Below, in pieces: positions 1-9,777 of a stretch of DNA of 64,000 nucleotides (its first letter is position 1; the number at the start of each line of letters is the position of its first letter). The translations under genes were made by a program, and so were the position numbers. Below the pieces are notes generated by a model. That model saw only the letters and a list, made by a program, of their open reading frames with translations, ran no database searches and was not told the DNA's origin. Source of the stretch: Erinaceus europaeus (taxonomy: Eukaryota > Chordata > Mammalia > Eulipotyphla > Erinaceidae); contig NC_080181.1 of the NCBI RefSeq assembly GCF_950295315.1, positions 35,183,375 through 35,247,374 of the forward strand. The letters run 5' to 3'.

Positions 1-420
1 GATTAAAAAAAAGAGATAGAGAGAGATAAGAGAGAGAAAAGGGAGAAGATAAGAAGAAGGGTTGTAATTAAAGAGCAGTGTGAGGAACTTCCCAAATATG
101 TATCAGTGAATTTAAAAAAAAAAAAACAACCCTGTTTGGTGGTATGGGGTATCCTGCTAGTAGCTGGTCCCAGGCACTGCTTATGGGGGGGGGGGCGGCG
201 GGAAGGATGTATGCTTGAAAATTAAAAGGAAGAAAAAAAGAATTTTTTTCCCCTACTCTAATTCTTAACCCAAATTAAGTTGTAGACACCTCCTTGGTGT
301 CACCGCTATGGCCCCTTATTGGCTGGCCTGCTAAAGGCAGAAAATCCTATTGTTTACACGAGATGTGTCCGGAGCTCAAAGTCTAGCCACTTCTCAGTCC
401 GCCATCTTCCGGGAACCCCC
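1..420 (-). mobile_element. L1 5' UTR, 5' end at about 420
   Basis: The segment ends in a CCGCCATCTTCC block (399-410) followed by GGGAACCCCC. Read on the minus strand this is a GGAAGATGGCGG start, the YY1-type signature found at the 5' end of mammalian L1 elements. The same sequence recurs at 9208-9238, and the preceding stretch (tctaattcttaacccaaatt, ggctggcctgctaaaggcag) recurs at 718-800 and 9078-9155. The element would run leftward out of the window, so only its 5' UTR is visible. It includes A-rich purine runs (1-60) and a G-run at 185-196. Confidence 0.7.
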
Positions 421-868
421 ACCTCCAGACTTTTTTAAAGGATTTCTCAGAAATGAAAACTAGCTCCAAGTCCTTTGATCCAATGAGAGCTATACTCAAG
501 AAGTCTTTGGATCCGCTCTCAGAGTCGCAGTGGACCCTGGAGACCCCCAAGAGGAAGCCCCTGAGCTAAAGTGCTCTCTCCGGGTCCTCTGCCCGCCGCG
601 CTCTGCAACCGGTGGAGGAGCCGCCTTCCTGGGTGGGCGGAGGACAATGCCCGGTGCACTCACCTTGCCCGACGCCGCCTGGGAATTCTGGAGCCCCGCT
701 AGTCCGTGTCACTTTTACTCTAATTCTTAACCCAAATTAAATTGTAATCACTTTTTGGTGTCACCCCTTATTGACTGGCCTGCTAAAGGCAGAAAATTCT
801 ACCATTGCCGACGATGCGATCAGAGCGCTCGCTGTTAGCGACTTCTCAGTCAGCCATCTTCCTCAATT
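421..868 (-). mobile_element. second L1 5' UTR copy with CpG-rich insert
   Basis: Positions 718-862 repeat the L1 5' end seen at 240-412 (tctaattcttaacccaaatt, then actggcctgctaaaggcag, then cagccatcttcc). Between the two copies lies 421-717, which has no counterpart in the other L1 5' ends of the window. Its stretch 500-690 is rich in CG dinucleotides (cgccgcgctc, gacgccgcc). It could be an older L1 leader or a captured CpG-rich fragment. The L1 call is firm for 718-862 only. Confidence 0.5.
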
Positions 869-954
869 CTCAATCCTTTAAAGATATGTTGATATATTTA
901 TGTTATTGACCATAGCATAACTCTTTCCTGCATCTCTAGCCAGTGTCAGAGATA

Positions 955-1432
955 GAAGAAGAGTCCCGTACATCCAAGTCCTATGCTCTGCCTACTGAGC
1001 TGCTTCCCTGGCTACTAAGTAAAAATTTTATTAAGTTAGAATACTTTTTGATTTATTGTACTCAAGATGACTAAATTGGTACGCATGACACATTTTTTAA
1101 TTCATTTGCTTGGAAATAGTTACATTATTCTTTTTACTGGGGGATTAATGGTTTATAGTAAATGCAGTTTTTATATGTGTGAAAATTCTCAATTTTCTAG
1201 AAGACACTCTCACCCCTAACCTAGGTTCTCCTCCACTATCATGCACCAGGATCTGAAGCTTCTCCCCTAGAGTCCTTTATTTTGGTGCAATATATATTTT
1301 AAACATTTGTCTATACCAGTAATACACATAAAATTGATTTATTTAGTGAAACAGGACTAATGCTGCACCTGTGCAGTGCTAGAATCCCAGGCTTCATACT
1401 CAAGCCATTGAGCCACATCACTGGCCACTGCT
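955..1432 (-). repeat. two degraded antisense SINE ends
   Basis: At 955-1015 and 1350-1432 the text resembles the antisense head of the local tRNA-derived SINE (an agtcctatgctctgcctac-type string, and ctcaagccattgagccacat followed by cactggcc). Both are diverged and incomplete. The 330 bases between them are AT-rich with nothing I can assign. Confidence 0.35.
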
Positions 1433-1472
1433 TTTAATGACTTTTAAGTAAATGTGTCAACTGAAAGTTCTT

Positions 1473-1724
1473 TTTTATTTTTTATATTTATTTATCTTCC
1501 TTTTTTTGACCTTTTTATTGTTGTTGAAGTTATTATTCTTGTTATCATCATTGTTAGGACAGCAAGAGATAGAGAGGAGAGGGGAAGACAGGGAGAGAAA
1601 GATGGACACCTGCTTCACCACCTGTGAAGTGACTCCTCTGAAGGTGGGCATCCAGGGGTTGGAACTGGTATCCTTACGCCAGTCCTTGTGCTTCAAACCA
1701 TGTGTGCTTAACCAGCTGACTCCC
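1473..1724 (-). mobile_element. ERI-type SINE, full length, antisense
   Basis: A poly-T and tta-rich tail comes first, then the gacagcaagagatagagagg body, then cacctgcttcaccacctgtg, then the tRNA-like head (gtgtgcttaaccagctgac). This is the order expected for a minus-strand copy of the SINE seen in plus orientation at 5631. It is flanked by a 16-bp target-site duplication with one mismatch (tcaac-c/t-gaaagttctt) at 1457-1472 and 1725-1740, so the insertion boundaries are well defined. Confidence 0.85.
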
Positions 1725-1740
1725 TCAACCGAAAGTTCTT

Positions 1741-1906
1741 TATGCCAGTACCCATTATTATCTGAAAGTAAGAGAGGACACATCTAGTATATGTTTATTT
1801 GTTTATAGATTACTGCTTAATTTACAGCCAAATTGCATATGTTTTTTGAGGCTTGCAACTATATTTAATGGAAACCTTGGTATCTGCTAACAGGGACCAG
1901 CTCTAG
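1741..1906 (+). other. AT-rich flank of exon A, no repeat seen
   Basis: The stretch from the SINE end to exon A, and likewise 1983-2344 after it, is AT-rich and single-copy within the window. I see no gene, RNA or repeat apart from the exon candidate. Confidence 0.3.
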
Positions 1907-1976
1907 TATAACTTTGATCCATTCTATGTTCCAGAATTGTTGTTATGGAAACATAAAATATTTGTGAAACTTTGTG
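1907..1976 (+). CDS. candidate exon A of an unrecognised membrane protein gene
   Basis: This 70-base segment follows CTCTAG and ends at GTAAGT (1977-1982), a consensus splice donor. Read from its first base it is open for 23 codons plus one base. The product begins YNFDPFYVPELLLW and continues with a basic/hydrophobic stretch (KHKIFVKLC). An in-frame TAG directly precedes it, so translation must enter by splicing; the acceptor tract is only moderately pyrimidine-rich, and another AG at 1933-1934 could serve. It is not inside any repeat I recognise. Its phase (one base left over) fits the start of candidate exon B at 9687. I do not recognise the protein. Confidence 0.45.
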
Positions 1977-2344
1977 GTAAGTCCTGTTAACTGAATAATG
2001 TGAATTTTATTAGTGGGGTGCAGGATTTTAGAAAACATTTCATAAGTAATTTGGGTTGAAGGAAAATTACATTATAAGATTACATAAAGTCTTAGTTGTG
2101 CACCCTTAGAAATCAATATCTATATACATTACATTAAGGTTTCTAGAATTCTATCTTTCAACATCCATCTTTTACTTGATTTACCTTCCCTTTTTCTCAT
2201 TTTTCTCTCTCCATAAATTTTATCCTAGTCTAAAAGTTTGTTTTATTAAGTTTGTTCACTGGTTTCTCTGTAAACTACCTATGAATGAAATAGGCAATTT
2301 ATCTTTTCTTTCCCCATTTGATTTACTGCTGTGGTATATATATT

Positions 2345-3130
2345 TGCTTTTGTAATTTTTTTTCATTTATGAAAAGGAAACATTGACAAAACCGTAGGCT
2401 AAGAAGGGTACAACTTCACACAGTTCTCACCACCAGAACTCCATATCCCATCCCTTCCCCTCCCTTGATAGCTTTCCTATTCTTTAACCTTCTGGGAGTA
2501 TGGACCCAAGACCATTCTGGGATACAGAAGGTGGAAGATCTGGCTTCTGTAATTGCTTCCCCACTGAACATGAGTGTTGACAGGTCGACCAAACTCCCAG
2601 CCTGACTCTCTCTTTCCCTAATGGGGCAGGGCTCTGGAGAATCAGAGCTCCAGGACACATTGGTGGGTTTGTCTGTCCAGGGAAGTCTGGGTGGCACCAT
2701 GCTAGCATCAGGAACCTGGTGCCTGAAAAGAGAGTTGACATATAAAACCAAACAAATTGTTGACTAATTATGAACTTAAAGGCTGGAATAGTTCAGATGA
2801 AGAGTTGGAGGGGTGTCTCCATTTTGTAGGTAGTTAGTAGGCATGTTTTAGGTATAGGCCAAAGGGTCTGTGGCTATACTAGTTTTTTTTTTCCCTGAGA
2901 TCCTGAAATCTGAAATGTGGGTGGATCCAAGTTATTGTCTGGAGAGATAATGTCTTGGCTGGTAAAAGGACCTACTGCTGTGATTTTCTTTTTTTCTGTG
3001 TTAACATCTCACTTCAATACAAGAGTCCTGGTTTACTCTTCATTTTTCTTAAGCAGAGCAGACTGTGCCCAGACCCAACAGCAGAGAATCTCAGAATATA
3101 GATTCTGTTCACAAAAATGACCATGAGAAA
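2345..3130 (-). mobile_element. L1 3' UTR, antisense
   Basis: It starts with a T-rich tail and tttatgaaaaggaaacattg, then the motif complementary to ggagttgtacccttctta and to ggtccatactcccagaaggt. The plus-strand equivalent stands at 5990-6170, and a third, shorter antisense copy stands at 24,055-24,185. The block 2760-2880 (gaatagttcagatgaagag, then ctccattttgtag) continues the same 3' UTR. The short ORFs here are incidental. Confidence 0.65.
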
Positions 3131-3210
3131 TGCCAGGTAGAGTACAAGTGCTGTGATTTTCACATTCTGGTCCCCTACCTTAAAGCATAACATTGACCTT
3201 CTTAGAAATG

Positions 3211-3412
3211 GACAGGGTCAGGTGGTGGCACACCTGGTGGAACACACATGTACAAGGACCCAATTTCAAGCCCCTGTTCCCCACATGCAAGCGGAGAACT
3301 TCACGAGTAGTGAAGCAGTGTTACAAGTGACTTTTTGTCTCTCTCCTTCTCGGTCACCCCCTTCCCTTTCATTTCTGGCTGTCTGTATCCAGTAAAAATA
3401 ATAAAAAGAAAA
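3211..3412 (+). mobile_element. ERI-type SINE, sense, short form
   Basis: The head ggtcaggtggtggcacacct is followed by caaggacccaatttcaagcc (B-box-like), gtgaagcagtgttacaagtg, a ctctctccttctc stretch and an A-rich tail (aataataaaaagaaaaaac). This matches the order of the plus-strand copies at 20,907 and 23,054. Confidence 0.75.
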
Positions 3413-3603
3413 AACTGGACAAATGGGACTATCCCATATGTGGAGGAATTACTTTGATAATTGATAATGCTATTTAGACTTCCAGATATCAGAATATCAT
3501 GAGTCTTACAGTAATCAAATAAAAAGAATTGATATCTTTTACGTTCCTATTGGCTGACCTCTTTTGCACATAGTTCTGAACTTTTTGTTAAATATTTTTG
3601 GCA

Positions 3604-4463
3604 TGGAGCTTGGCAGTGGCAACTTAGCTGAATGCACACATTACTATGCACAAGGACCCAGGTTCAAATCCCTGGTCTCCATGTGAAGGGGGATGCCGGC
3701 ACTCACATGGGGTGACTCCCATCCAGGAAAGATAAACTACTAGTTCCCCTCACTAGCACAGGGACTCAGCGATAAAGACAAGAGACATTGGGGAACATTT
3801 TGATGAGTCAACTCATTTATTGGGGGTGGGTTTGGGTTAATATAGAAGATTAAACAAAGAACAGTTTTCACATACGTCAGAATTCACAGGTTTCTTAAAG
3901 GTCAGCATGCCCCTATGGCAGGGGGCAGGTAATACAAGTGTTGATATATAAAGATCAAAACAGTCTCCTGATGCAGGCATTTAATGATCTAAAGGTGTTT
4001 GAGAGAAGAATAGAGGTTGAACCAGTAAGGTGAGATAGAGAAGGAAGAACAAGGCTTTAAGCACATCAAAAGGGCTCCACTAAATAAGGTTTTGGGGGCT
4101 TTTCACTTGTCCAGTATTAGGAGTGTGTGACAGGATGTGTTCTTCCTTTGTGATCAAAAGGGGAAGTAGAATGAGTGCACTTTGAGTGAGTGAATTCTAA
4201 AGCAGGCAACCATTTGGCTGACAGCAGGGGGAACTAAGAGAGAGAGGGTGTAGGCCTATTGTGAATTTGGGAGTCTAATAAGGGCAAGCTGAGTCTGATA
4301 GACTTTTCTCTCTTAGCTCATCTCTGTGGAGAGAGGCTAATAAGAGAGGTGTCTTTTCAGACCTCCATCTGACAATGTGGGGAGCTCCCCCTAGGCTCTA
4401 CCAAGCTTTCACATAGTCCCACAGGGGGAATGCTTCATAAGCAGTGAAGCAGTGCTGTAGTTA

Positions 4464-4502
<39 letters not shown>

Positions 4503-4556
4503 ATATATATCCCCTTCCCCTCAATTTATTTCTGTTCTGTCAAACAAAAAATAAAA
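3604..4556 (+). mobile_element. ERI-type SINE split by an LTR-like insertion
   Basis: The SINE head lies at 3604-3681 (tgcacaaggacccaggttca, ccctggtctcca). Its remainder resumes at 4414 (tagtcccacagggggaatgc, then gcagtgaagcagtgctg), with a CT microsatellite (4465-4501) and an A-rich end near 4556. Read across the interruption, the parts make one normal SINE of about 220 bp. Confidence 0.7.
3682..4413. mobile_element. solo-LTR-like element inside a SINE
   Basis: These 732 bases begin TGTGAA and end TTCACA, giving perfect 6-bp inverted ends of the TG...CA type. They sit inside a SINE that is otherwise continuous. A TATATAAA box lies at 3945-3952 on the plus strand, and an AATAAA signal reads on the minus strand at 3816-3821, so orientation is ambiguous; the polyadenylation signal favours minus. 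No retroviral internal sequence is present, so it looks like a solo LTR left by recombination. The target duplication is short and imperfect. Confidence 0.6.
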
Positions 4557-4861
4557 ACCATACTTTTAAAAATATTCTTTGGCATTACTATAGTGAAATT
4601 TCTCTAGACTTATGGTACATTTTTTTTTCCAGGTTACTTTCAGGGGTAAAGAAGTTATTTATATTTCAGTTGATAGATGGGAAAGTAACTGTGAGAAATA
4701 ATGTTATTGTAACTCATTTGACATGGGTAAGTCATTTATGTTATAAATGAAATAACAGTAGATGTAAATGTGGTTAGAATATCTTTAGATTTTTTCATTA
4801 TTAAAATAAACTTAAATATAGTTAAGATCTTAAAAGCATGTTGTTTAACTTAGAGTATTTA
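4557..4861. other. AT-rich unique stretch
   Basis: AT-rich, with no repeat family, RNA or splice-bounded open frame that I can support. Confidence 0.3.
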
Positions 4862-5127
4862 GGTTTTTAAAATATTTATTATCTTTTGTTGCCCTTTTTA
4901 TTATTGTAGTTATTGTTATTGATTTTGTTGTTGGATAGGACAGAGAGAAATGGAGAGAGGAAGGAAAGATAGGGGGGAGAGAAAGATAGACACCTGCAGA
5001 CCTGCTTCACTGCTTGTGAAGCAACCCCCCTGTAGGGGGAGAGCTGGAGGCTCAAACTTGGATCCTTACTCCAGTCCTTGTGCTATTCACTACCTGTGCT
5101 TAACCCATTGAACTACCTCCTGACACC
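4862..5127 (-). mobile_element. ERI-type SINE, antisense
   Basis: Order: tttattatcttttgttgccc tail, gttgttggataggacagaga, agacctgcttcactgcttgt, ggatccttactccagtcctt, and the head gtgcttaacccattgaacta. It is a full-length diverged copy. Confidence 0.8.
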
Positions 5128-5630
5128 ATGTTTTTAGTTTTGTAATTTTATTTATGACATTCACACTTAGTTTAGACTAGTGTCTTCTGTTTTTTTTTAA
5201 TTCTTGTTTTTCTGTCTTAAGAAAGATGTGTACAGTGTATATTTAACTTACATATGGTTTTTAAAGTATAAATTCTACATGCTATACAAATCAATACTAA
5301 TATTACACTATTTCCTTTGAATATAAAGCTAAGTATATGTTTTATTATGTTGTTTTCCATTTAACATACTGTTTAGAATGATCACAAAAATCATTTACAG
5401 TGGGAGGTAAGGATTACAGAGAACTGACTTTTAAATAATTGCAGTTTGCTTCTGTTGTGGAGCTGCCTACAAGTGGTACTAGATTAGATAGCTGCATATG
5501 GCCAGGTTGTGTTTAGGCTTCAGGAGTTCATTGATGAAGTCATGGGTCATAACCCTGAAAACATGTTACCTGGAAATGGTTTCATTCCTAAGAAGTCAAT
5601 TGAAGCTCCCATTAGAACATACCAGTGTTG

Positions 5631-5906
5631 GGAGTCAGGCTGTAGCACAGCGGGTTAAGCGCAGGTGGCGCTAAACTCAAGGACCGGCGTCAGGATCCCG
5701 GTTCGAGCCCCCGGCTACCCACCTGCAGGCAGGTCCCTTCACAGGCAGTGAAGTAGGTCTGCAGGTATCTGTCTTTCTCTCCCCCTCTCTGTCTTCCCCT
5801 CCTCTCTCCATTTCTATCTGTCCTATCCAACAACAACGACATCAATAATAACTACAACAATAAAACAACAAGGGCAACAAAAAGGGAATAAATAAATAAA
5901 TAAAAA
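5631..5906 (+). mobile_element. ERI-type SINE, full length, sense
   Basis: This is the best-preserved sense copy in the window. It has a tRNA-like head with an A-box-like segment (gtagcacagcgggttaagcg) and a B box (ggttcgagccc at 5700-5710), then gcaggcaggtcccttcacag, a pyrimidine-rich body, a caacaacaacgac stretch and an (AAAT)n tail. A perfect 17-bp target-site duplication (agaacataccagtgttg) stands at 5614-5630 and 5907-5923. That duplication includes the first bases of the neighbouring L1 piece, so the SINE landed after the L1. Confidence 0.92.
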
Positions 5907-5918
5907 AGAACATACCAG

Positions 5919-6176
5919 TGTTGTCATTCCACTCCTGAAGTCTCTGGACACAGTCTGAAGTGAAGCATGCTGGGGTTGCACTCGTGTTGATTAGGTTGCG
6001 ATCAGTGAACCCACAATGACGCTGGGTCCATACTCCCAGAGGGATAGAGAATGCGAAAGCTATTGGGAGGGGAGGGGATATGGAGATCGGTAGTGGGAGT
6101 TGTGTGGAGTTGTACCCCTCCTATCCTACAATTTTGTTAATGTCTCCTATCTTCAATAAATAAACAAAGAAAAAAA
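5919..6176 (+). mobile_element. 5'-truncated L1 3' end, sense
   Basis: It contains ctgggtccatactcccagag, ggggatatggagatcggtag, gtggagttgtacccctccta and an A-rich tail (caataaataaacaaag). It is bounded by the 12-bp repeat agaacataccag at 5907-5918 and 6177-6188, the target duplication made when this L1 fragment inserted into the TUBGCP5-like exon. Confidence 0.85.
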
Positions 6177-6342
6177 AGAACATACCAGGCTTTCATGTGG
6201 GCCCTGTACAAATATTTTATTAGTTTCAAAGATGAATTGACAGAAATTGAAAAGTGCATCATCAATAATTGTATTTATTTTTTTTCTTTTAAGGACAGTG
6301 TTATTCACATTTCTGGGCAGTGTTGTAATTATTTAAAATTTA

Positions 6343-6385
6343 ACAATGAAAACAGCAAGGGCAACAAAAGGAAATAACTAAATAC
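6343..6385 (+). repeat. SINE tail fragment
   Basis: The string acagcaagggcaacaaaagg followed by aaataactaaatac matches the 3' tail of sense ERI-type SINEs. No head is present. Confidence 0.4.
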
Positions 6386-7298
6386 TAAGAAAATTAAGTC
6401 ATGGTTTTTGAGTTAACCTTAGTTTTTAAAATTGTATTTCAGAAGCTAATCTCCTACCTCTTTAAAGTGTATTGCCACACCTCACCTCCTACTAAAGTGC
6501 TAATATTCTTCCACCAAAGTCTACTGGACACCCTATCCCCTTCCAAAACACTCCTTTCACCACAGTCTTTTGTGATAATCTCAGTTTCAAACAAAACAGT
6601 TGTCTTCATTTGGTTTTGCTTATTCCCTTATTTTATTTATAGTCACCAAGTGAAAGAGAGCTGTTGTTTTGTCCTTTTATATATTTTTCCTTTGGTATTT
6701 CTTGCAGGGTTGATTTTCTTGGTAGTAAATTCCTTTATCTCTTGGTTGTGTGAAAAGCTTAACATTACTCCTTCAAACCTGACTGATAACCTAGCTGGAT
6801 ACCATATTATTAGGTGGACGTCTGTTCCATTAATGATTTTGAATTTGTTGTGCCAGTTCTTTCTTGCCTTTAGAGTTTCTGTTGAGAAGCTAGCTGGCAG
6901 TATTAATGGGATTTTCCCTATAGGTGATTCTTTGCTTTTTGTTAGCTGCTATTGATATTCTCTGTTTATATTTGATCTTGACCAGTTTAATTACTGTGTG
7001 TCTTGGTAAGTGTAGGATTGGATTTTTTTTTTCTCTTCAAGGTTCTAGGATCTGAAGTTCTGTTTCCTTCAGTTTGGGATAATTCTTGGCTAATCTTTTT
7101 TCAATTAAAAGTTCTCTCTGTTTCTTTTCTCTGTCTAGCCCCCTAGTAATGCAAATGTTGTTCCCCTTAGTGGTGTCCCATAACTCTTTTGTTTTTTCCT
7201 CCATTTTTTAAACAATTTATTTTGTGTTGCTGATTTTTGTGAATCTCTTCCACTACCCTTTCCTAATGCTCACCACTCTGACCTTCAGCTTCTGTTTT

Positions 7299-7649
7299 TT
7301 AATTGTTTGCAGATAGACTCCACTCATCCTCTGTGTGACTAATTCTATTTTCTGCTTCTGTTAGTCTACTTTCCCTTGCCTCAGCTTCTTTCTTCATTAC
7401 AGCTATTTCAGCTTTCAGTTCTTTAATTGCCTCAAGATAATCAGTATTTATGTTTGGGGTCTCAACTGTTGTTTCCTTAATACTGCAATTCCTTTCCTCC
7501 AAGATTGTTTTCATTTCTGTGATTAATATGTCTATTATAGCTTGCATACTTTTATTATCTATGGTTACTTCTGGCTGATTTGTAGTTTCTTCTGGGCTCT
7601 TGTCTTCATTCATGGCAGTAGCAGTTTTATTTGTTTTTGATCTACCCAT
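7299..7649 (-). pseudogene. L1 ORF1 N-terminal fragment
   Basis: From the ATG at 7649 the minus strand is open for about 117 codons. The product starts MGRSKTNKTATAMNE and continues into an acidic/lysine-rich heptad stretch (YLEAIKELKAEIAVMKKEAE, then SRLTEAENRI), the coiled-coil pattern of L1 ORF1p, the RNA-binding chaperone of L1 particles. Family members are roughly 300 residues or more; here the frame ends inside the coiled coil and later parts are out of frame. A longer in-frame extension upstream (to 7754) is 5' UTR sequence; the MGR start is preferred because L1 ORF1 proteins usually begin M-G-(K/R). Confidence 0.7.
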
Positions 7650-7901
7650 TTTTTTATTTATGTGTTTCTTTTTTATGCTCTTGTTCATCAGTTGTTGTCT
7701 CTTGAGTACAAGCAACACTGGACTAAGTACCTTTATGACAATTGCACTCACCAACCTCAGGAATTACAGTAGCAACTGAAGCAAGTATTGTAGCAGTTTA
7801 ATCACTACCAGTTAGCCAAACCATGTCTGCAGCCCGTGAAAAAATAGTAAACAAATCCCAGTGAAGAAGAAAGAGAAAAGAAAGAAGGGATAGCAAGAAT
7901 A

Positions 7902-8860
7902 GACAGTTATGCAAATCTACTATCCACTGTATATTCTAGGGGTAACAAGAGGGGAAAGGGAAGTAGAGCAGAGATACACAGATAGATATTCCACTCTGAG
8001 TCAGATTTCTTCCCCAAAATAATTCACAAATTCAGAAAGGCAATGAAGAAGGAAGGAAGAAGTGTATGACAAGATAAAAAAAAAAGAAAAAAGAAATGAG
8101 AGATAAGAGAAAAGATAAGAAAAAGAGCTGTAATTAAAGAGCAGTGAAAGGAAAGTTTTTTGATTAATTTATTTTAAATTTAATTTAATTTAATTTTTTA
8201 ATTAGCTAGGAGGTGGAGGCAGGGAGAGTCTGTAGAGGAGGTAGGAGTAATGAGACAAGTTCCTCCCACAATAGATAAAATGCCCACTACCCTAGCAATG
8301 AAAGATACCCTAAGAGTTAATTCTGATCAACCTAAAGGGGGGAGGAAGATATATGCCTTTATATAATATTAATAATAAAATAGAGCAGGGTAAAAAAAAA
8401 AAACCCTGTCCCAGATTACCTCAAACCTCATGATCAGAGGCAGCTGGTTGTTAAGAAGAGAAAAATCCTCAGGACTAGACAAGGATAGCTGAAAGAGACA
8501 GTTATGCAAATCTACTATCCACTGTATATTCTAGGGGTAGCTAAAGGAGGAAGGGAAGTTGAGCAGAGATACTCGCAGTGAGAGTCCACTCTGAGTCAGA
8601 ATTCTTCCCCAAAATAATTCCCAAATGTGTATCAGTGAATTCAAAAAAGCACACTGTTTCATGGTGTGGGGGATGGGGCTTGTGGTTTTGGAAGCTGTAG
8701 GATTAAGGAAGAAATTATGACAAGAATTAGAAAAATAAAAAAAAGAAAGAGAGAGAGAAAAGAAAAAGATAAGAGAAAGAACAGTAATAAAAGAGCAATG
8801 AAAGAAAGGTGTTTTTATTTATTTATTTTTAATTATTTAGTTAGCTATGCGGGGTGGGGT
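7902..8860 (-). repeat. tandemly duplicated L1 5' UTR segment, about 600-640 bp
   Basis: The string gacagttatgcaaatctact, with its downstream context through ccactgtatattctaggggt, occurs at 7902 and again at 8497. Next comes ccactctgagtcaga in both, then a purine-rich block ending near gagcagtgaaag / gagcaatgaaag (about 8140 and 8795) and a ttatttta-rich block with tagttagcta / attagctagg. The spacing grows from 595 to about 640 bp because of length changes in A-rich runs. A third piece of the same series lies at 60-165. Confidence 0.7.
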
Positions 8861-9207
8861 GGTGCGGTTGGCTATTTAGAAAGAAAAAAAGGCCAGAGGT
8901 TTCAGAAGGGGATAGACTTAGAATGAATGATACTCCCTCGTGGGATAGGAATCTTGGTAAAGAAAGAAGCTCAGCAAGGAGCCTGCTGAGGGACTGGTTA
9001 TGGGGGAGGGAGGGAGAGGAGGTGTGCTTTGGGATTAATAATTTAAAAGAAAAAATTTTCCCTTTTTTTTCTACTCTATTTTTTAACCCAAATTAAGTTA
9101 TAGTCACCTCCTTGGTGTTACTACTAGGACCCCTTATTGATTGGCTTACTAAAGGCAGAAAATCCTACCGTATCCAGAGATGTGGTCAGAACTCAAGCCA
9201 CTAGTAG

Positions 9208-9238
9208 CTTCTCAGTCCGCCATCTTCCGGGAACCCCC
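9208..9238 (-). promoter_or_regulatory. YY1-type L1 start element
   Basis: CCGCCATCTTCC on the plus strand (minus: GGAAGATGGCGG) lies at the L1 5' terminus. In well-studied L1s a YY1 site at this place sets the transcription start. The same block is at 399-410 and, with one change, at 851-862. Confidence 0.55.
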
Positions 9239-9239
9239 T

Positions 9240-9686
9240 GTCTGTCTCTTTCTAACTGAAAAAGTCATCCTAGTGCAATGAAGGCCTGGTTGGAAAAAAA
9301 AAAAAAAAGAAAATACAGCCTTTCACTAGAAATGATACTTAAAATTTCCATTCAAATACATTTATTTACTCAAAGCATTGAGGCCCTTTGACACGGAATG
9401 AGACTTGCTAGGAATTATAAAAAGACTTGCTTTGTTTCTTCTCATGTTATTGGAATAATAGATATTACCTGTGATTTTTTATCTGGGTCTTTTATTTTCA
9501 CACTTAAAAACAAGACACACAGGGTTTTTTTCTGTGAAAGAGGACTTTCTGGATTTCTTTAGCTATGTTCACCCGATAATTTTAAGATGACCATAATTTT
9601 CAATTTCAGGAATTCCTCAGTTTTTTTTCTCTTTTCTTTAATACGTCATATCTACTTGTGTTTCATGATTTCATTTTCTTCTTCAG
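9240..9686. other. AT-rich unique stretch before exon B
   Basis: It contains an A-run (9294-9308). Otherwise I see no repeat or gene; the pyrimidine-rich end (tttcattttcttcttcag) is the proposed acceptor of exon B. Confidence 0.3.
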
Positions 9687-9777
9687 TAAATGTTACCTAT
9701 TCCTTGATGAGTTACATACATAGATATTTGCTAATGAATTTGATCTGGATGATTGCCTTAGTATTTACATTTCTTTG
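9687..9777 (+). CDS. candidate exon B, transmembrane-coding
   Basis: This 91-base segment lies between a strong acceptor (tcattttcttcttcag, ending at 9686) and a consensus donor GTAAGT (9778-9783). Only one frame is open: two bases complete a codon begun in the previous exon, then 29 codons, then two bases over. The product includes NVTYSLMSYIHRY (with an N-x-T glycosylation-type triplet) followed by a hydrophobic run LLMNLIWMIALVFTFL, long enough for a membrane helix. The entry phase fits exon A and the exit phase fits exon C. No repeat covers it. AT-rich DNA can give hydrophobic frames by chance, so the case rests on the splice sites and phase agreement. Protein not recognised. Confidence 0.5.

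Larger units (their letters stand above)
5445..6270 (+). pseudogene. TUBGCP5: broken gamma-tubulin complex component 5-like exon, interrupted by L1 and SINE
   Basis: Two pieces, 5445-5630 and 6181-6270, join exactly when the inserted L1 and SINE and their target duplications are removed. The joined reading includes VELPTSGTRLD, then after a one-base frameshift near 5485 AAYGQVVFRLQEFIDEV, and after the insertion AFMWALYKYFISFKDELTEI. From memory this resembles TUBGCP5, a member of the gamma-tubulin ring complex that nucleates microtubules at centrosomes; I could not align it. ATTGCAG precedes the first piece and GTATTT follows the last, so it may be a relic exon rather than a processed copy. 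The frameshift, the missing remainder and the 550-bp insertion make it non-functional. Confidence 0.5.
6386..9238 (-). mobile_element. L1 element, 5' portion (5' UTR and ORF1 region), antisense
   Basis: Read on the minus strand it starts at about 9238 with GGAAGATGGCGG and runs through a 5' UTR (9238 to about 7650) into an ORF1 start at 7649. A degenerate ORF1 region follows, down to about 6400. The long plus-strand frame at 6401-6955 is a shadow of this antisense DNA. No ORF2 or 3' end follows, so the copy is 3'-truncated or rearranged. The 5' UTR contains tandemly repeated segments, annotated separately. Confidence 0.75.

Noticed and set aside
2416..2751. Overlapping minus-strand ORFs of 85 and 111 codons
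   Set aside because: They are inside an L1 3' UTR, which is noncoding in this family.
5640..5710. Functional tRNA gene (A and B boxes present)
   Set aside because: It is the tRNA-derived head of a SINE; it has a SINE body, tail and target duplication and does not fold into a full cloverleaf by eye.
6401..6955. 184-codon plus-strand ORF with hydrophobic stretches
   Set aside because: It is the complement of an L1 element running on the minus strand; antisense L1 gives such T-rich hydrophobic frames.
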